Counted from the stretch's first letter, positions 1 through 8,278 are shown. The stretch is DNA of 64,000 bases from WLMZ01 sp038227995 (GCA_038227995.1 JBBRPP010000010.1:1-64000), one strand, 5' to 3'. Numbers and translations are program-made. The notes: generated from the letters alone by a model not told the origin.

Positions 1-129
1 ATCTTCACGACGGGTACCTTCTTCATTGGTGATCCCTCTTCCTTGTTCAGGTGTCTTTGGTGGACCCCCGAACCCTGCCATCAACGGCACGGCCCGAGGA
101 GGGATCACCACCTCACTTCAACAGAACCC

Positions 130-393
130 GTGACAACCTCCAGAACTCAGATTGCTATCATCTTGTCGCTTCGCGCACTCGTGGTACTCACCATGTCTGC
201 CGTCTGGGCGTCGACAATCGGATCAGCGGTTGTCCTCAATCGCCTTTCACGTGCCCGATACGACTTCTCAGCCGAAATCGCGTCGGGGTGTACCAAAGTC
301 GGCTGGGCCGCGGCGACATCAGTTCTGGTCGCGTCGGCGTTCGCCGCAGTCACACCAGTTCGGACAGTACTCAGAGATCTTCGGGACGGTTGA
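130..393 (+). CDS. Possible small two-helix membrane protein
   Basis: A GTG-started reading frame of 87 codons would encode a peptide with two hydrophobic stretches, at about residues 8-35 and 50-68, each long enough to cross a membrane. No ribosome binding site is evident, and the 3' end touches the IS30 remnant in another frame. It lies in decayed element DNA, so it may be fortuitous. I do not recognise it. Confidence 0.15.
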   Translation: MTTSRTQIAIILSLRALVVLTMSAVWASTIGSAVVLNRLSRARYDFSAEIASGCTKVGWAAATSVLVASAFAAVTPVRTVLRDLRDG

Positions 394-514
394 GCTGACA
401 CCGGCGCGAGACACATTCGCCTCGATTGCCGAGAGGATCGGTCGGCCGATGTCGTCGGTGTCACGCGAGGTGGTCCGCCACGGTGCTCGACGAAAGTATC
501 CGGTGAACGCTGAG
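392..514 (+). pseudogene. IS30-family transposase remnant (N-terminal helix-turn-helix only)
   Basis: In one plus-strand frame about 41 residues match the start of IS30-family transposases. They include the segment SIAERIGRPMSSVSREVVRH and a following RRKYP...NAE, which is the DNA-binding helix-turn-helix these enzymes use on their terminal repeats. Nothing of the catalytic DDE domain follows, and upstream residues in the frame do not fit the family. It is therefore a relic of an insertion. No terminal inverted repeat or target duplication was recognised around it. Confidence 0.6.
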
Positions 515-702
515 TGTGGGGAGGAGTCGAACGAGCCAAGCGACCGAAGCTGCCCGCTGGTCACAATTTGGTCACAGAAAATTCAGCACAGGGAGGAATC
601 GGGCAACATCCTACAACACGGACTGGGCCACGAGAAGTGCTCTGAGCTGGTGGTTTTCGGATCTATCAACATCGACTGATACCTAACATGACAACGGAAA
701 GA

Positions 703-728
703 GGTTCGATTCCCGTCCACCTCCGCCA
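703..728 (+). other. selC: 3' fragment of a tRNA-Sec gene (probable att site)
   Basis: The 26 bases contain a T-loop (TTCGATT), the 3' strand of the T-stem (CCCGT), then eight bases CCACCTCC, a G discriminator and CCA. An eight-base acceptor strand with a G discriminator is specific to bacterial selenocysteine tRNA; ordinary tRNAs have seven. The bases upstream do not complete the T-stem (agagg instead of acggg), and the 5' acceptor strand GGAGGTGG is absent from the preceding 100 bases. It is thus a copy of the 3' end only, as left by integration at selC. A tRNA-Ser or tmRNA origin fits less well. Confidence 0.7.
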
Positions 729-822
729 ATCGCCATCAGCACGTTTCCCGAGCGCGGGCCGCTGACTCAACGATGCGGCGGGGGTTCATTCGGGTATCGG
801 ACCTCCGGTTAATGCGTGCGGT

Positions 823-828
823 TAACAT
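823..828 (+). promoter_or_regulatory. -10 box of a leaderless promoter
   Basis: TAACAT lies six bases before the ATG at 835. Transcription would start at or next to the start codon. Two GGTTAA copies (808-813 and 821-826) 13 bases apart flank the box and could bind the encoded regulator. Confidence 0.5.
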
Positions 829-834
829 GGTCCG

Positions 835-1173
835 ATGACGCCCTCTGATTCCCCGTCGATCGGCGCCCCGCAGACTCGTTCGTGGGGTTTTCTCACCAAC
901 CACGGCCGTGTGCTGCTCTGCCTCGGCATCGAGCCGAACTCCAGGCTTCGTGATCTCACCGACAAGATCGGGATCACGGAACGGGCCGTGCACGCGATCA
1001 TCACCGACCTCGAACAGGGCGGGTTCCTGCATCGCGTCAAGGTCGGCCGCAGAGTCAACTACCTGCTCAACGAGGACGCCCCGATGCGTCATCCGATCGA
1101 GAGCAACGCAACGGTGAGGGACTTCCTCGCCGCGTTCATGGCCAAGCAACCCGCTTACGCCGAACACCTCTAG
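835..1173 (+). CDS. MarR-like winged-helix DNA-binding protein
   Basis: The 112-residue protein has a winged helix at about residues 17-80: a helix beginning LTNHGRVLLCL, the pair LRDLTDKIGITERAVHAII (recognition helix) and a wing around VGRRVNYLL. This is the compact MarR/ArsR-like fold of small actinobacterial regulators, with a short tail that probably mediates dimerisation. No ligand-binding or metal residues stand out. The start at 835 is supported by a -10 box six bases upstream. It probably regulates its own promoter, where a direct repeat lies. Its other targets are unknown. Confidence 0.8.
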   Translation: MTPSDSPSIGAPQTRSWGFLTNHGRVLLCLGIEPNSRLRDLTDKIGITERAVHAIITDLEQGGFLHRVKVGRRVNYLLNEDAPMRHPIESNATVRDFLAAFMAKQPAYAEHL

Positions 1174-1201
1174 TCGCGGACGCCGCGCCGAAGACGCAGA
1201 A

Positions 1202-1229
1202 GCCGCCGCACCCCGATGGGTGCGACGGC
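1202..1229. terminator. Hairpin between convergent genes
   Basis: CGCACCC (1207-1213) and GGGTGCG (1218-1224) pair across a four-base loop, with further pairing outside after one mismatch. The hairpin lies between the convergent genes ending at 1173 and 1261. It has no T-tract, so termination is inferred from position only. Confidence 0.35.
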
Positions 1230-1260
1230 GACGACGTGATTCGGCGTGCGATGGCGACGG

Positions 1261-2082
<822 letters not shown>

Positions 2083-2169
2083 CTGCTCCTCCGAGCTTCT
2101 CGGCACGGGCCGAGCCCGTGCGTCTCGGTGCATCATCCGCAGCATCGCCACCGATGACAATTGGACGAT

Positions 2170-2218
2170 GGTCGTACGACGTCGGCCAAACCTCGGGACG
2201 TGCCGAGGTCGTACGACC
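2170..2218. promoter_or_regulatory. Paired palindromic operators in a divergent promoter region
   Basis: The ten-base perfect palindrome GTCGTACGAC occurs at 2171-2180 and again at 2208-2217, with centres 37 bp apart. Between them CCTCGG (2191-2196) and CCGAGG (2203-2208) form another inverted repeat. The sites lie between the secreted-protein gene and the divergent kinase gene, where a dimeric regulator such as the response regulator at 3662 could bind. Confidence 0.55.
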
Positions 2219-2291
2219 AAGGTCTCATACAGACTGCGACCGTCGCGCGCCGATGATCAGGGGTGCAGTCGACCAACACCGAGGAGCTTTC

Positions 2292-3665
2292 TTGCGCGAC
2301 AGGGCAGCGACGCCCTTTTCGGGTTCGTCGGCTTCAATGGACTGGGTGAGACAACGGTCCAAACGCGCCGACACGGCGGTGATCTCGCGGGCCGTCGCCG
2401 GATTCCTGATCACAGGGCTGATCGCCATGCTCGGTGTCGTGTTCGGGGTCGTGCTCCTCGTGCGCCACGACGTGCGCGAGGACGCCGTCCGCGAAGCCCG
2501 CGACATCACCGTGGCGGCCGGACGGGCAGCGATCGCGCCCGTGTTGACCGACGCGGTGCTGCGTGGCGACCCGCAGGCGCTGCAGGTGCTGGACACCAAC
2601 GTCCGCGAGCGAGTGCTCTCGGACACGTTGGTGCGGGTGAAGGTGTGGACTGCCGACGGCACCATCGTGTACTCCGACGACGCGGCGCTGATCGGCAAGA
2701 CGTTCGCATTGGGCGCCGACGACCTCGCAGTGCTGCACAATGGCCACCCCGTCGCGGACATCTCCAACCTCACCCAACCGGAGAACGTCAGCGAACGAAG
2801 CTACGGCCAACTGTTGCAGGTGTACGACGGGCTGCGGACGACATCGGGCCAACCGGTCCTGTTCGAGGCTTACCTCACCACGAACGCAATCCGCAACAGC
2901 AGCAGCCTCGGCACGATCGCGCCGGTGGTCATCGGTGGGTTCCTGTTGTTGTTCACGATCCAGATCCCGCTCGCGTGGCGCCTTGCCCGTCGCGTCCGCC
3001 GAGCACGCGACGATCGGGCGATCATGTTGGAACGCGCATTGCGTTCGCGCGATGCCGAGCGGCGACGGATTGCCGCAGACCTGCACGACGGCATCGTCCA
3101 GCAATTGGCCGGCAACGCCTACTCGCTGGCGGTTGCGGCCGATCAGGCCGAGCAAGCGGGTGCTGCGAGCGCCGCTGCGGTGGTTCGGACCGCAGCGAAC
3201 GAACTCCGCCAGGGGGTGCGTGACCTGCGAACCTTGATCATCACCATCACCCCGCCCACGTTGCACGAGGAAGGTCTGCTGGCCGCCATCGACGATCTCG
3301 CGTCGAGCGCACGCTCCAGTGGGCTTGCCGTCGACGTGAGCGTCGACCTCCCTCGTGATCTCGACGCCGAGACCGAACACCTGCTCTTCCGCACGGCACA
3401 GGAGTCGATGCGCAACGTGATCGAACACGCACGTGCCAACACCGTCATCGTGCGTGTGTGTCGGCAGGGATCATCGATCGTGCTGTCCGTCATCGACGAC
3501 GGATGCGGGTTCGATGCGCGCAGCCGCCCGCTCGCCAGTGCCGGCGAGGATCCGCATCTCGGCCTCCGTCTGCTCGACGAGTTGGCCCGCGATGCCGCTG
3601 GCACCCTGCGAGTCGACTCAGCTGCCGGTGTGGGGACCACCGTCGAACTGGTGGTGCCGTCGTGA
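2292..3665 (+). CDS. Sensor histidine kinase, NarL/DesK type
   Basis: The membrane sensor kinase has a first transmembrane segment near residues 36-57, an extracytoplasmic region of about 150 residues, and a second segment near 208-227. The HisKA_3 phosphoacceptor RRRIAADLHDGIVQQLAG has its histidine at about 265, and the ATPase domain has an N box (QESMRNVIEHA) and a DDGCGF G1 box. The TTG start at 2292 is chosen because GAGGAG lies five bases upstream. An ATG at 2337 is the alternative. It overlaps the response regulator gene by GTGA, so the two are translationally coupled. The signal is unknown. Confidence 0.85.
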   Translation: MRDRAATPFSGSSASMDWVRQRSKRADTAVISRAVAGFLITGLIAMLGVVFGVVLLVRHDVREDAVREARDITVAAGRAAIAPVLTDAVLRGDPQALQVLDTNVRERVLSDTLVRVKVWTADGTIVYSDDAALIGKTFALGADDLAVLHNGHPVADISNLTQPENVSERSYGQLLQVYDGLRTTSGQPVLFEAYLTTNAIRNSSSLGTIAPVVIGGFLLLFTIQIPLAWRLARRVRRARDDRAIMLERALRSRDAERRRIAADLHDGIVQQLAGNAYSLAVAADQAEQAGAASAAAVVRTAANELRQGVRDLRTLIITITPPTLHEEGLLAAIDDLASSARSSGLAVDVSVDLPRDLDAETEHLLFRTAQESMRNVIEHARANTVIVRVCRQGSSIVLSVIDDGCGFDARSRPLASAGEDPHLGLRLLDELARDAAGTLRVDSAAGVGTTVELVVPS

Positions 3666-4294
3666 TCACCGTGCTGATCGCCGACGACCACGCCGTGATG
3701 CGCCGTGGTCTGAGCGACCTCCTCAGTGCTGCGGCCGACATCGAGGTCGTGGGTAGTGCGTCCAACGGTGCCGAAGCCGTTCGACTTGCCGCCGAGTTGC
3801 GGCCGGACGTGGTCTTGATGGACTTGATGATGCCGGTGATGGACGGAGTCGACGCGACGCGGGCGATCCGTGACACCGACGATGCTCCCAACGTGGTGAT
3901 CCTGACGTCATTCGGTGAGCATGATCGGATCGTGGCTGCGATCCGTGCGGGTGCGTGCGGATACCTGCTCAAGGACGCGGAGCCCGAAGAGGTCGTACGC
4001 GGGGTTCGGGCCGCGGCAGCGGGTGAAGCGCCGTTCTCGCCGCGTGCCGCCAAGACGCTGCTCGAGCTCTCCAATCGCGCCGAGCCCCGCCGGCGCGATG
4101 TCGAGTTGACGCGTCGCGAAGAGGAAGTGTTGTTGCTCGTGGCCGATGGCATGTCGAACAAGGCGATCGCCCGAAGGCTCACGATCACCGAGGCAACGGT
4201 GAAGACCCATCTGACGCGTGTGTTCTCCGAGATCGGTGTGACGGGTCGCACCCAGGCCGCGATGTGGGCCCAACGCAACGGCTACGCGCGCTGA
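3662..4294 (+). CDS. NarL/LuxR-family response regulator
   Basis: The 210-residue regulator has a receiver domain with acidic residues at 8-9, phosphoacceptor Asp54 (VVLMDLMMPVMDG) and a conserved Lys in YLLKDA. It ends in a LuxR-type helix-turn-helix (LTRREEEVLLLVADGMSNKA, then ATVKTHLTRV). It is phosphorylated by the kinase encoded just upstream, whose stop codon overlaps this GTG start. The likely target is the divergent region at 2083-2291 carrying two GTCGTACGAC palindromes. That regulatory link is inferred from proximity. Confidence 0.9.
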   Translation: MITVLIADDHAVMRRGLSDLLSAAADIEVVGSASNGAEAVRLAAELRPDVVLMDLMMPVMDGVDATRAIRDTDDAPNVVILTSFGEHDRIVAAIRAGACGYLLKDAEPEEVVRGVRAAAAGEAPFSPRAAKTLLELSNRAEPRRRDVELTRREEEVLLLVADGMSNKAIARRLTITEATVKTHLTRVFSEIGVTGRTQAAMWAQRNGYAR

Positions 4295-4333
4295 ACTCGT
4301 TGAACGGTTGCTGCCTGAGCGCGGCCGTCGACA

Positions 4334-5284
4334 TCACGACTTGTCGTGATAGTGGTCGCGCCAGATGACCCGATAGACACGCAGCCGCTTCGGGACGGCA
4401 CGAAGGCCGGGAATGAACGGCAGCAGCACGAACAGCGCCGTGAACACCATCATCAGTCCCCAGATGAGCGCGTCGGCATTGCCGCTCGTCTTGAACGGTG
4501 GCACTTGATACCAGACGGTGTAGAGCCACAGCCAGGCCTGGCCCGGGTAGTTGCCGACCTCGTTCATCATGCCCCACTGATCGCCACCGAGATGCTGTGC
4601 AGTGGCCTTGCCCTCCATGAATCCGCCGTCGCCGAGGAACAGCATCGGCTTGGTGTAATCGTTGTTGTAGAAGCCCTTCTCGGTCGACAGCGCGCCGTCG
4701 AGCCCGCCGTTACGGGCCATGGTGACGAGTGCGTTCATCATCGTCGAGACAGGTCCGACGTCGCCGCTGATGCCGGTCGGCAGGCCGTTGACGTCGAACG
4801 TCGCCGCGTCCGCGGCGGTTGCATATGCGTCGGTCCACGTCGCCTGTTGGGCCGGAGATGAAGCGTCCCACGTGGCGATCGACTGCTGCAGGTCGGGCGA
4901 CGACGCGCTGATCAGACCGAGAGGAGTGATCACCAGATCGCGTGCCGTGTTGATCGGGATGTGCACGCCTGCGATCTTCGGCAGGGACAGTGGGCCGATC
5001 TTCTGGCCGTCCGATGCACTGTTGTACGGCGGCCCATAGCCGGCCGTACCGCTCGTGCCCCCCAACTCGGCAACGGCGGTGAGGACGAAGTCGTGCGGGT
5101 CCGCCTGCGCCCACTGTTCCAACGAAACGGGCCTCTCGTCAGGTGATGAGAAGACGGCGGCGCAGACCACGGTGAGGAGGGTCACCGCCACGAGGCAATA
5201 CACGAACTCCTTGACGAGATCGTACGGTCGCGTCGGCCCGGCCCACTTCGTGATCTCCCGGCGACCTCGACGACGGGCGCTCAT
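4334..5284 (-). CDS. Cytochrome b C-terminal (subunit IV-like) membrane protein
   Basis: The 316-residue protein has a transmembrane helix near residues 27-47, a long extracytoplasmic stretch and further helices around 240-295. It begins ATGA on the stop of the cytochrome b gene, so the two are made together. The central motif DPHDFVLTAVAELGGTSGTA and the terminal region YQVPPF...LIWGLMM recall the C-terminal half of split cytochromes b. The canonical PEWY quinol-site motif is absent. It would sit with the b6-like subunit in a quinol-oxidising membrane complex. The unusual soluble insertion makes the exact role uncertain. Confidence 0.6.
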   Translation of the reverse strand: MSARRRGRREITKWAGPTRPYDLVKEFVYCLVAVTLLTVVCAAVFSSPDERPVSLEQWAQADPHDFVLTAVAELGGTSGTAGYGPPYNSASDGQKIGPLSLPKIAGVHIPINTARDLVITPLGLISASSPDLQQSIATWDASSPAQQATWTDAYATAADAATFDVNGLPTGISGDVGPVSTMMNALVTMARNGGLDGALSTEKGFYNNDYTKPMLFLGDGGFMEGKATAQHLGGDQWGMMNEVGNYPGQAWLWLYTVWYQVPPFKTSGNADALIWGLMMVFTALFVLLPFIPGLRAVPKRLRVYRVIWRDHYHDKS

Positions 5285-5964
5285 TCGGCCACCGCCGAAG
5301 CCGGCTTCGGGTCGACGTGGGTTTCGGTGGAGGCGACGGTGGCGACGGTGGCGACGGTGTCATCGTCGAATGGCTCGACGACTCCTCGCCGGCGCACCAT
5401 CAGGACATGGCCGACGACGAGCAGTGTGATGCACAGCGGCAGGAGCACGACGTGCCAGGTGAACATCTGACCGAAGTTGAGCACGTTGAAGTACGACCCG
5501 ACACCCGCCGCGTTCAAGCCGTCCTTGGCTTCCGAGCTGATCCACTGTGACGAGAAGTTCTGCTGGGACAGGTATCCGGTGAACGCCGCTCCGATCGAGA
5601 CGACGAACGCGATTGCACCGCTCATCCACGTCATCTGCCGATGCCCGCGCCAGGCAGCCATGAAGAACTTCGCCCACAGGTGCAGGACCATGAACACGAA
5701 GAACAACTCGACGCTCCAGAGGTGCATGCTGTTCACGAAGTGGCCGGTCCCCGAGTTGTGCCACCAGGACGGACCCTCGACAGCCAGCACACAGCCGGTC
5801 GCGATGACGACCAGCAGGGACACGAGGCTCAGCATTCCGAACACGTACGCCCACGACGCCACATAGGCGGGCTGCCGATCGGGGAGGAGTTCAGTGGGCG
5901 GGAACGCATCGACCGCGCGGTCGCGGACTGCGGTCGTCCAGTTGGATTCGTCGACGGCGCTCAC
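5281..5964 (-). CDS. Cytochrome b, b6-type N-terminal subunit
   Basis: The 227-residue protein has four transmembrane helices and two pairs of haem-ligating histidines: His81/His95 (14 apart) and His171/His186 (15 apart). The 14/15 spacing is that of cytochrome b6; bc1-type cytochromes have 14/14. It would carry two b haems and pass electrons from quinol across the membrane. The GTG start at 5964 overlaps the stop of the 53-residue gene, and its stop overlaps the next start by ATGA, so the three form one tight operon. No Rieske iron-sulfur protein or cytochrome c gene is adjacent. The acidic, Ala-rich tail is poorly conserved in type. Confidence 0.85.
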   Translation of the reverse strand: MSAVDESNWTTAVRDRAVDAFPPTELLPDRQPAYVASWAYVFGMLSLVSLLVVIATGCVLAVEGPSWWHNSGTGHFVNSMHLWSVELFFVFMVLHLWAKFFMAAWRGHRQMTWMSGAIAFVVSIGAAFTGYLSQQNFSSQWISSEAKDGLNAAGVGSYFNVLNFGQMFTWHVVLLPLCITLLVVGHVLMVRRRGVVEPFDDDTVATVATVASTETHVDPKPASAVAE

Positions 5965-6122
5965 TTCTTCGCCTTCGGGAACGGCGCCACGAGGGCGACC
6001 ACGAAGATCGCGATCATGGCCACGATCACCACGAGGTTGGCCACCGTGATCTGGAGCCACCCCCAACTGACCAATCGCTGCCTTCCATCGAGAATCCCGC
6101 CGATGATGGCTGAGGGAAACAT
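5961..6122 (-). CDS. Single-helix membrane subunit of the cytochrome b operon
   Basis: The 53-residue protein has one strong transmembrane helix, at about residues 27-46, and a basic tail ending PFPKAKK. It starts at ATG 6122 with GGGAGG seven bases upstream and overlaps the cytochrome b start by GTGA. Tight coupling to the cytochrome genes suggests a small structural subunit of the complex, in the manner of the small Pet subunits of b6f. I do not recognise a named family. Gene finders may miss it because of its size. Confidence 0.7.
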   Translation of the reverse strand: MFPSAIIGGILDGRQRLVSWGWLQITVANLVVIVAMIAIFVVALVAPFPKAKK

Positions 6123-6353
6123 GTGACCTCCCGATCGTTTCTTGCGATCGTGCGCCCGGCAGTACTGCCGCACCAGGGCCGAAAGGCACAACCACCAGGA
6201 CTCGATCCGATGTGTCGGCGGCGCGGCCGGAACACTCGCCGGGTCCCCGGCGACCATCTGTCAAGAATCTGTCTGGAAAAGTGCAAGGAGCGTCCGACGA
6301 GCTGCTCGTCGTGTTGTGCGGCCGCCGGTCGTGAAGCACGAGGAGGCAGTTCG

Positions 6354-6716
6354 ATGGTCACCGCACATCGCATGGGTGGTCTGCACCTCGATGAGGTGCG
6401 TCTTCTCGGAGGACCCCTCGATGGCACGAGCGCGTGGGTGGATGACGACGGTGGGGTCGAGCAATGGTTTGCGTCGATCGGCGGCGGACTGTCGGTGGCC
6501 GTCGGATCGAGCGAGTCGATCCAGGACAGGCTGATCGTGCATCGCTATCGACGTCGGGATCACCTCGCGTTCGAACACGTGCCGGAGCGCAGCGCCGCAT
6601 CACCGGCCGCAGGCAATGTGTTTCCGGCGGTTTGTCATTCGGGGCCTCGGGGTACGGTCCGCTCATGGGCGACAATCCGACGACGCGTCTCGAGTTCTCC
6701 ACCTGTTCGGTCCTGA
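6354..6716 (+). CDS. Small actinobacterial protein of unknown function
   Basis: The first 76 residues have the look of a short protein family seen in actinobacteria and their phages: a VRLLGGPLDG motif, WVDD-like acidic stretch and HRYRRR. A strong AGGAGG site seven bases before ATG 6354 supports translation. The reading frame runs on to 120 residues, the last 40 of which are low-complexity Arg/Ser and overlap the next gene by 52 bases. The C-terminal part may therefore be an extension caused by a lost stop. No function can be assigned. Confidence 0.6.
   Translation: MVTAHRMGGLHLDEVRLLGGPLDGTSAWVDDDGGVEQWFASIGGGLSVAVGSSESIQDRLIVHRYRRRDHLAFEHVPERSAASPAAGNVFPAVCHSGPRGTVRSWATIRRRVSSSPPVRS
6653..6658 (+). 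promoter_or_regulatory. -10 box of a leaderless promoter
   Basis: TACGGT lies six bases before the ATG at 6665 of the STAS gene. Confidence 0.45.
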
Positions 6717-7042
6717 TCACGAGCGGACCGTCGGCGGTCGATGTCGTGGTGCTCGGAGAAGTCGACATGAACGACTCCGATCGGGTGGCCGAGGTTCTTC
6801 TCCGGGCGGCATCGACTGGCTCGTCGAGCATCGTCGTGGATCTCGGGGGCCTCATGTTCGCCGACTCGTCCGCCATCCGCGCCCTCCTCACGGGTCGCCG
6901 CGCGGCGGAGGAGCGGGGCATCGCGTTTCGTATTGCCAACCCGCGGCACGAGGTCTATCGCGTCCTGGAATTGGCCGGTCTGCTGGACACTTTCGATGTC
7001 GTCGATGTACATCTGTCCGACGACGTGCCACCTCGATCCTGA
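6665..7042 (+). CDS. STAS-domain protein (anti-sigma factor antagonist type)
   Basis: The 125-residue protein is a single STAS domain. It has the central strand VVDLGGLMFADSSAIRALL, where the Ser following Asp is the usual kinase target in SpoIIAA-type antagonists. VVVLGEVDM and AFRIANPRHEVYRVLELAGL match the flanking parts of the fold. Such proteins bind anti-sigma kinases and release sigma factors. No anti-sigma gene is next to it, so its partner is elsewhere. The start at 6665 is backed by a -10 box six bases upstream. Its stop codon lies inside a heptamer repeat array. Confidence 0.85.
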   Translation: MGDNPTTRLEFSTCSVLITSGPSAVDVVVLGEVDMNDSDRVAEVLLRAASTGSSSIVVDLGGLMFADSSAIRALLTGRRAAEERGIAFRIANPRHEVYRVLELAGLLDTFDVVDVHLSDDVPPRS

Positions 7043-7087
7043 CGGCTGACGGCTGACGGCTGACGGCTGACGGCTTTCGGCTGACGG
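7039..7087. repeat. CTGACGG tandem heptamer array
   Basis: Seven tandem copies of CTGACGG, the sixth changed to CTTTCGG, run from the last codons of the STAS gene into the intergenic region. The first copy supplies the gene's TGA stop. Seven-base units shift frame at every copy, so gain or loss of copies would not alter the protein once the stop is kept. Confidence 0.9.
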
Positions 7088-7354
7088 TGGCTCGACGTCG
7101 GCCGAGCGTTGGATGTTTGGGTGACCAGCGCGCTGGGTACATCGGATTCGGCTGTCGTGGCGTGTCCCTCGCCGAAAGCAGTCACCCGTTGATCAATTGC
7201 CTGATCCGGTGCCAGATGCCGCCGATCCCCCCGATCGGCGGCGTCGCACGTTTTCGTCAGCGTCGTGATGAGGGGACTGCCGGGGTTGCGATCGCGATGT
7301 TCATCGGCCAGGATGAATGATCATTCAGTCACTTCGAAGCGAAAGCAGCTGGCC
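7088..7354. other. Intergenic region before the SDR gene
   Basis: About 270 bases without a convincing gene. They hold the perfect palindrome at 7314-7327, annotated separately. No clear terminator was seen. Confidence 0.5.
7314..7327. promoter_or_regulatory. Palindromic operator, probably TetR-type
   Basis: TGAATGATCATTCA is a perfect 14-base palindrome 27 bases before the SDR start at 7355. Many TetR-family repressors bind sites of the form TGAATG-CATTCA. A TetR gene follows the SDR gene at 8289, so this is its most likely operator. Confidence 0.6.
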
Positions 7355-8278
7355 ATGTCATTCACGATCGACAACATTCCCCGACTCGACGGACGCGTCG
7401 CGGTCGTCACGGGTGCCAACGGCGGGTTGGGGCTCGAGACGGCAAAGGCCCTCGCAGGAGCGGGGGCTCACATCGTGATGGCTGCTCGCGACCAGGCAAA
7501 AGCAGCGGCCGCGCGCGAATCGATCGTCGCTGCGCATCCCGCGGCGTCGTTGGAAGTCGTCGCGCTCGACCTCGGTTCGTTGCACTCGGTGGCCGAGGCA
7601 ACGAAGGAGATCCTCGACGCCCACGACCGGATCGACATCCTCGTCAACAACGCTGGCTTGATGGCGATGCCCGAGCGCACGACTGCGGATGGTTTCGAGA
7701 TGCAGTTCGGCGTCAACCACCTCGGCCATTGGGCGCTGACCGCACAGCTGATGCCGGCGATCCTGCGCGCCGACGTTGCTCGCGTCGTCACCGTCACGAG
7801 CACCGCTCACCACATGGGCAAGGCGATCGATCCGACCAACCCGCATCTGCACGGTCGCTACAAGCCGTGGCGCGCGTACGGGCAGTCGAAGTTGGCCAAC
7901 TACCACTTCGCGATCGGGCTCCAGCGCGAGTTCGAACGCGCCGGGAGTACGGCGATGAGCCTGCTCGCTCACCCGGGCCTGTCCGACACCGATCTGCAGG
8001 CAAAGACCGTGGCTGAAGGTGGCGCTGGCTGGACTGCTCGGGTCTCGCACACGATGGCGTCGAAGACGGGCATGACTGCCGCCAAGGGCGCGATGCCTCA
8101 GATCCGAGCCGCGACGGATCCCGCCGCAACCGGGGGACAGTTCTACGCACCCCGCTTCGTCAACAACGGCGCAGCGGTCCGCCGGCCGATCATGCGGCGC
8201 ATCGGTTTGAACACGGCGATCGCGACCCTGTGGGATGTGTCGGCGCGCGAGACCGGCATGTCGATGAACGTGTCATGA
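7355..8278 (+). CDS. Short-chain dehydrogenase/reductase
   Basis: The 307-residue oxidoreductase has a Rossmann nucleotide site TGANGGLG (residues 19-26), NNAG at 98-101, and catalytic Ser149, Tyr175 and Lys179 (AYGQSK). The layout matches the retinol-dehydrogenase/protochlorophyllide-reductase-like subgroup of the SDR family, which uses NADP(H). The substrate cannot be told. It is followed after ten bases by a TetR gene and preceded by a palindrome that the TetR protein probably binds, so it may be induced by its substrate. Confidence 0.85.
   Translation: MSFTIDNIPRLDGRVAVVTGANGGLGLETAKALAGAGAHIVMAARDQAKAAAARESIVAAHPAASLEVVALDLGSLHSVAEATKEILDAHDRIDILVNNAGLMAMPERTTADGFEMQFGVNHLGHWALTAQLMPAILRADVARVVTVTSTAHHMGKAIDPTNPHLHGRYKPWRAYGQSKLANYHFAIGLQREFERAGSTAMSLLAHPGLSDTDLQAKTVAEGGAGWTARVSHTMASKTGMTAAKGAMPQIRAATDPAATGGQFYAPRFVNNGAAVRRPIMRRIGLNTAIATLWDVSARETGMSMNVS

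Larger units (their letters stand above)
1..728. mobile_element. Decayed right end of an element integrated at selC
   Basis: No convincing intact gene is visible here. The stretch contains a broken IS30-type helix-turn-helix segment (392-514) and ends at 703-728 in a copy of the 3' end of a selenocysteine tRNA gene. When an element inserts into the 3' end of a tRNA gene, the intact tRNA is kept at one end and the 3' fragment is left at the other. Because the fragment reads on the plus strand, the element should lie to its left and the chromosome should resume near 730. The extent to the left cannot be seen. Confidence 0.5.

Noticed and set aside
703..728. A tmRNA or tRNA-Ser 3' end
   Set aside because: tmRNA and tRNA-Ser have seven-base acceptor strands; here eight bases separate the T-stem from the discriminator. 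tmRNA also normally has an A discriminator. selC fits better.
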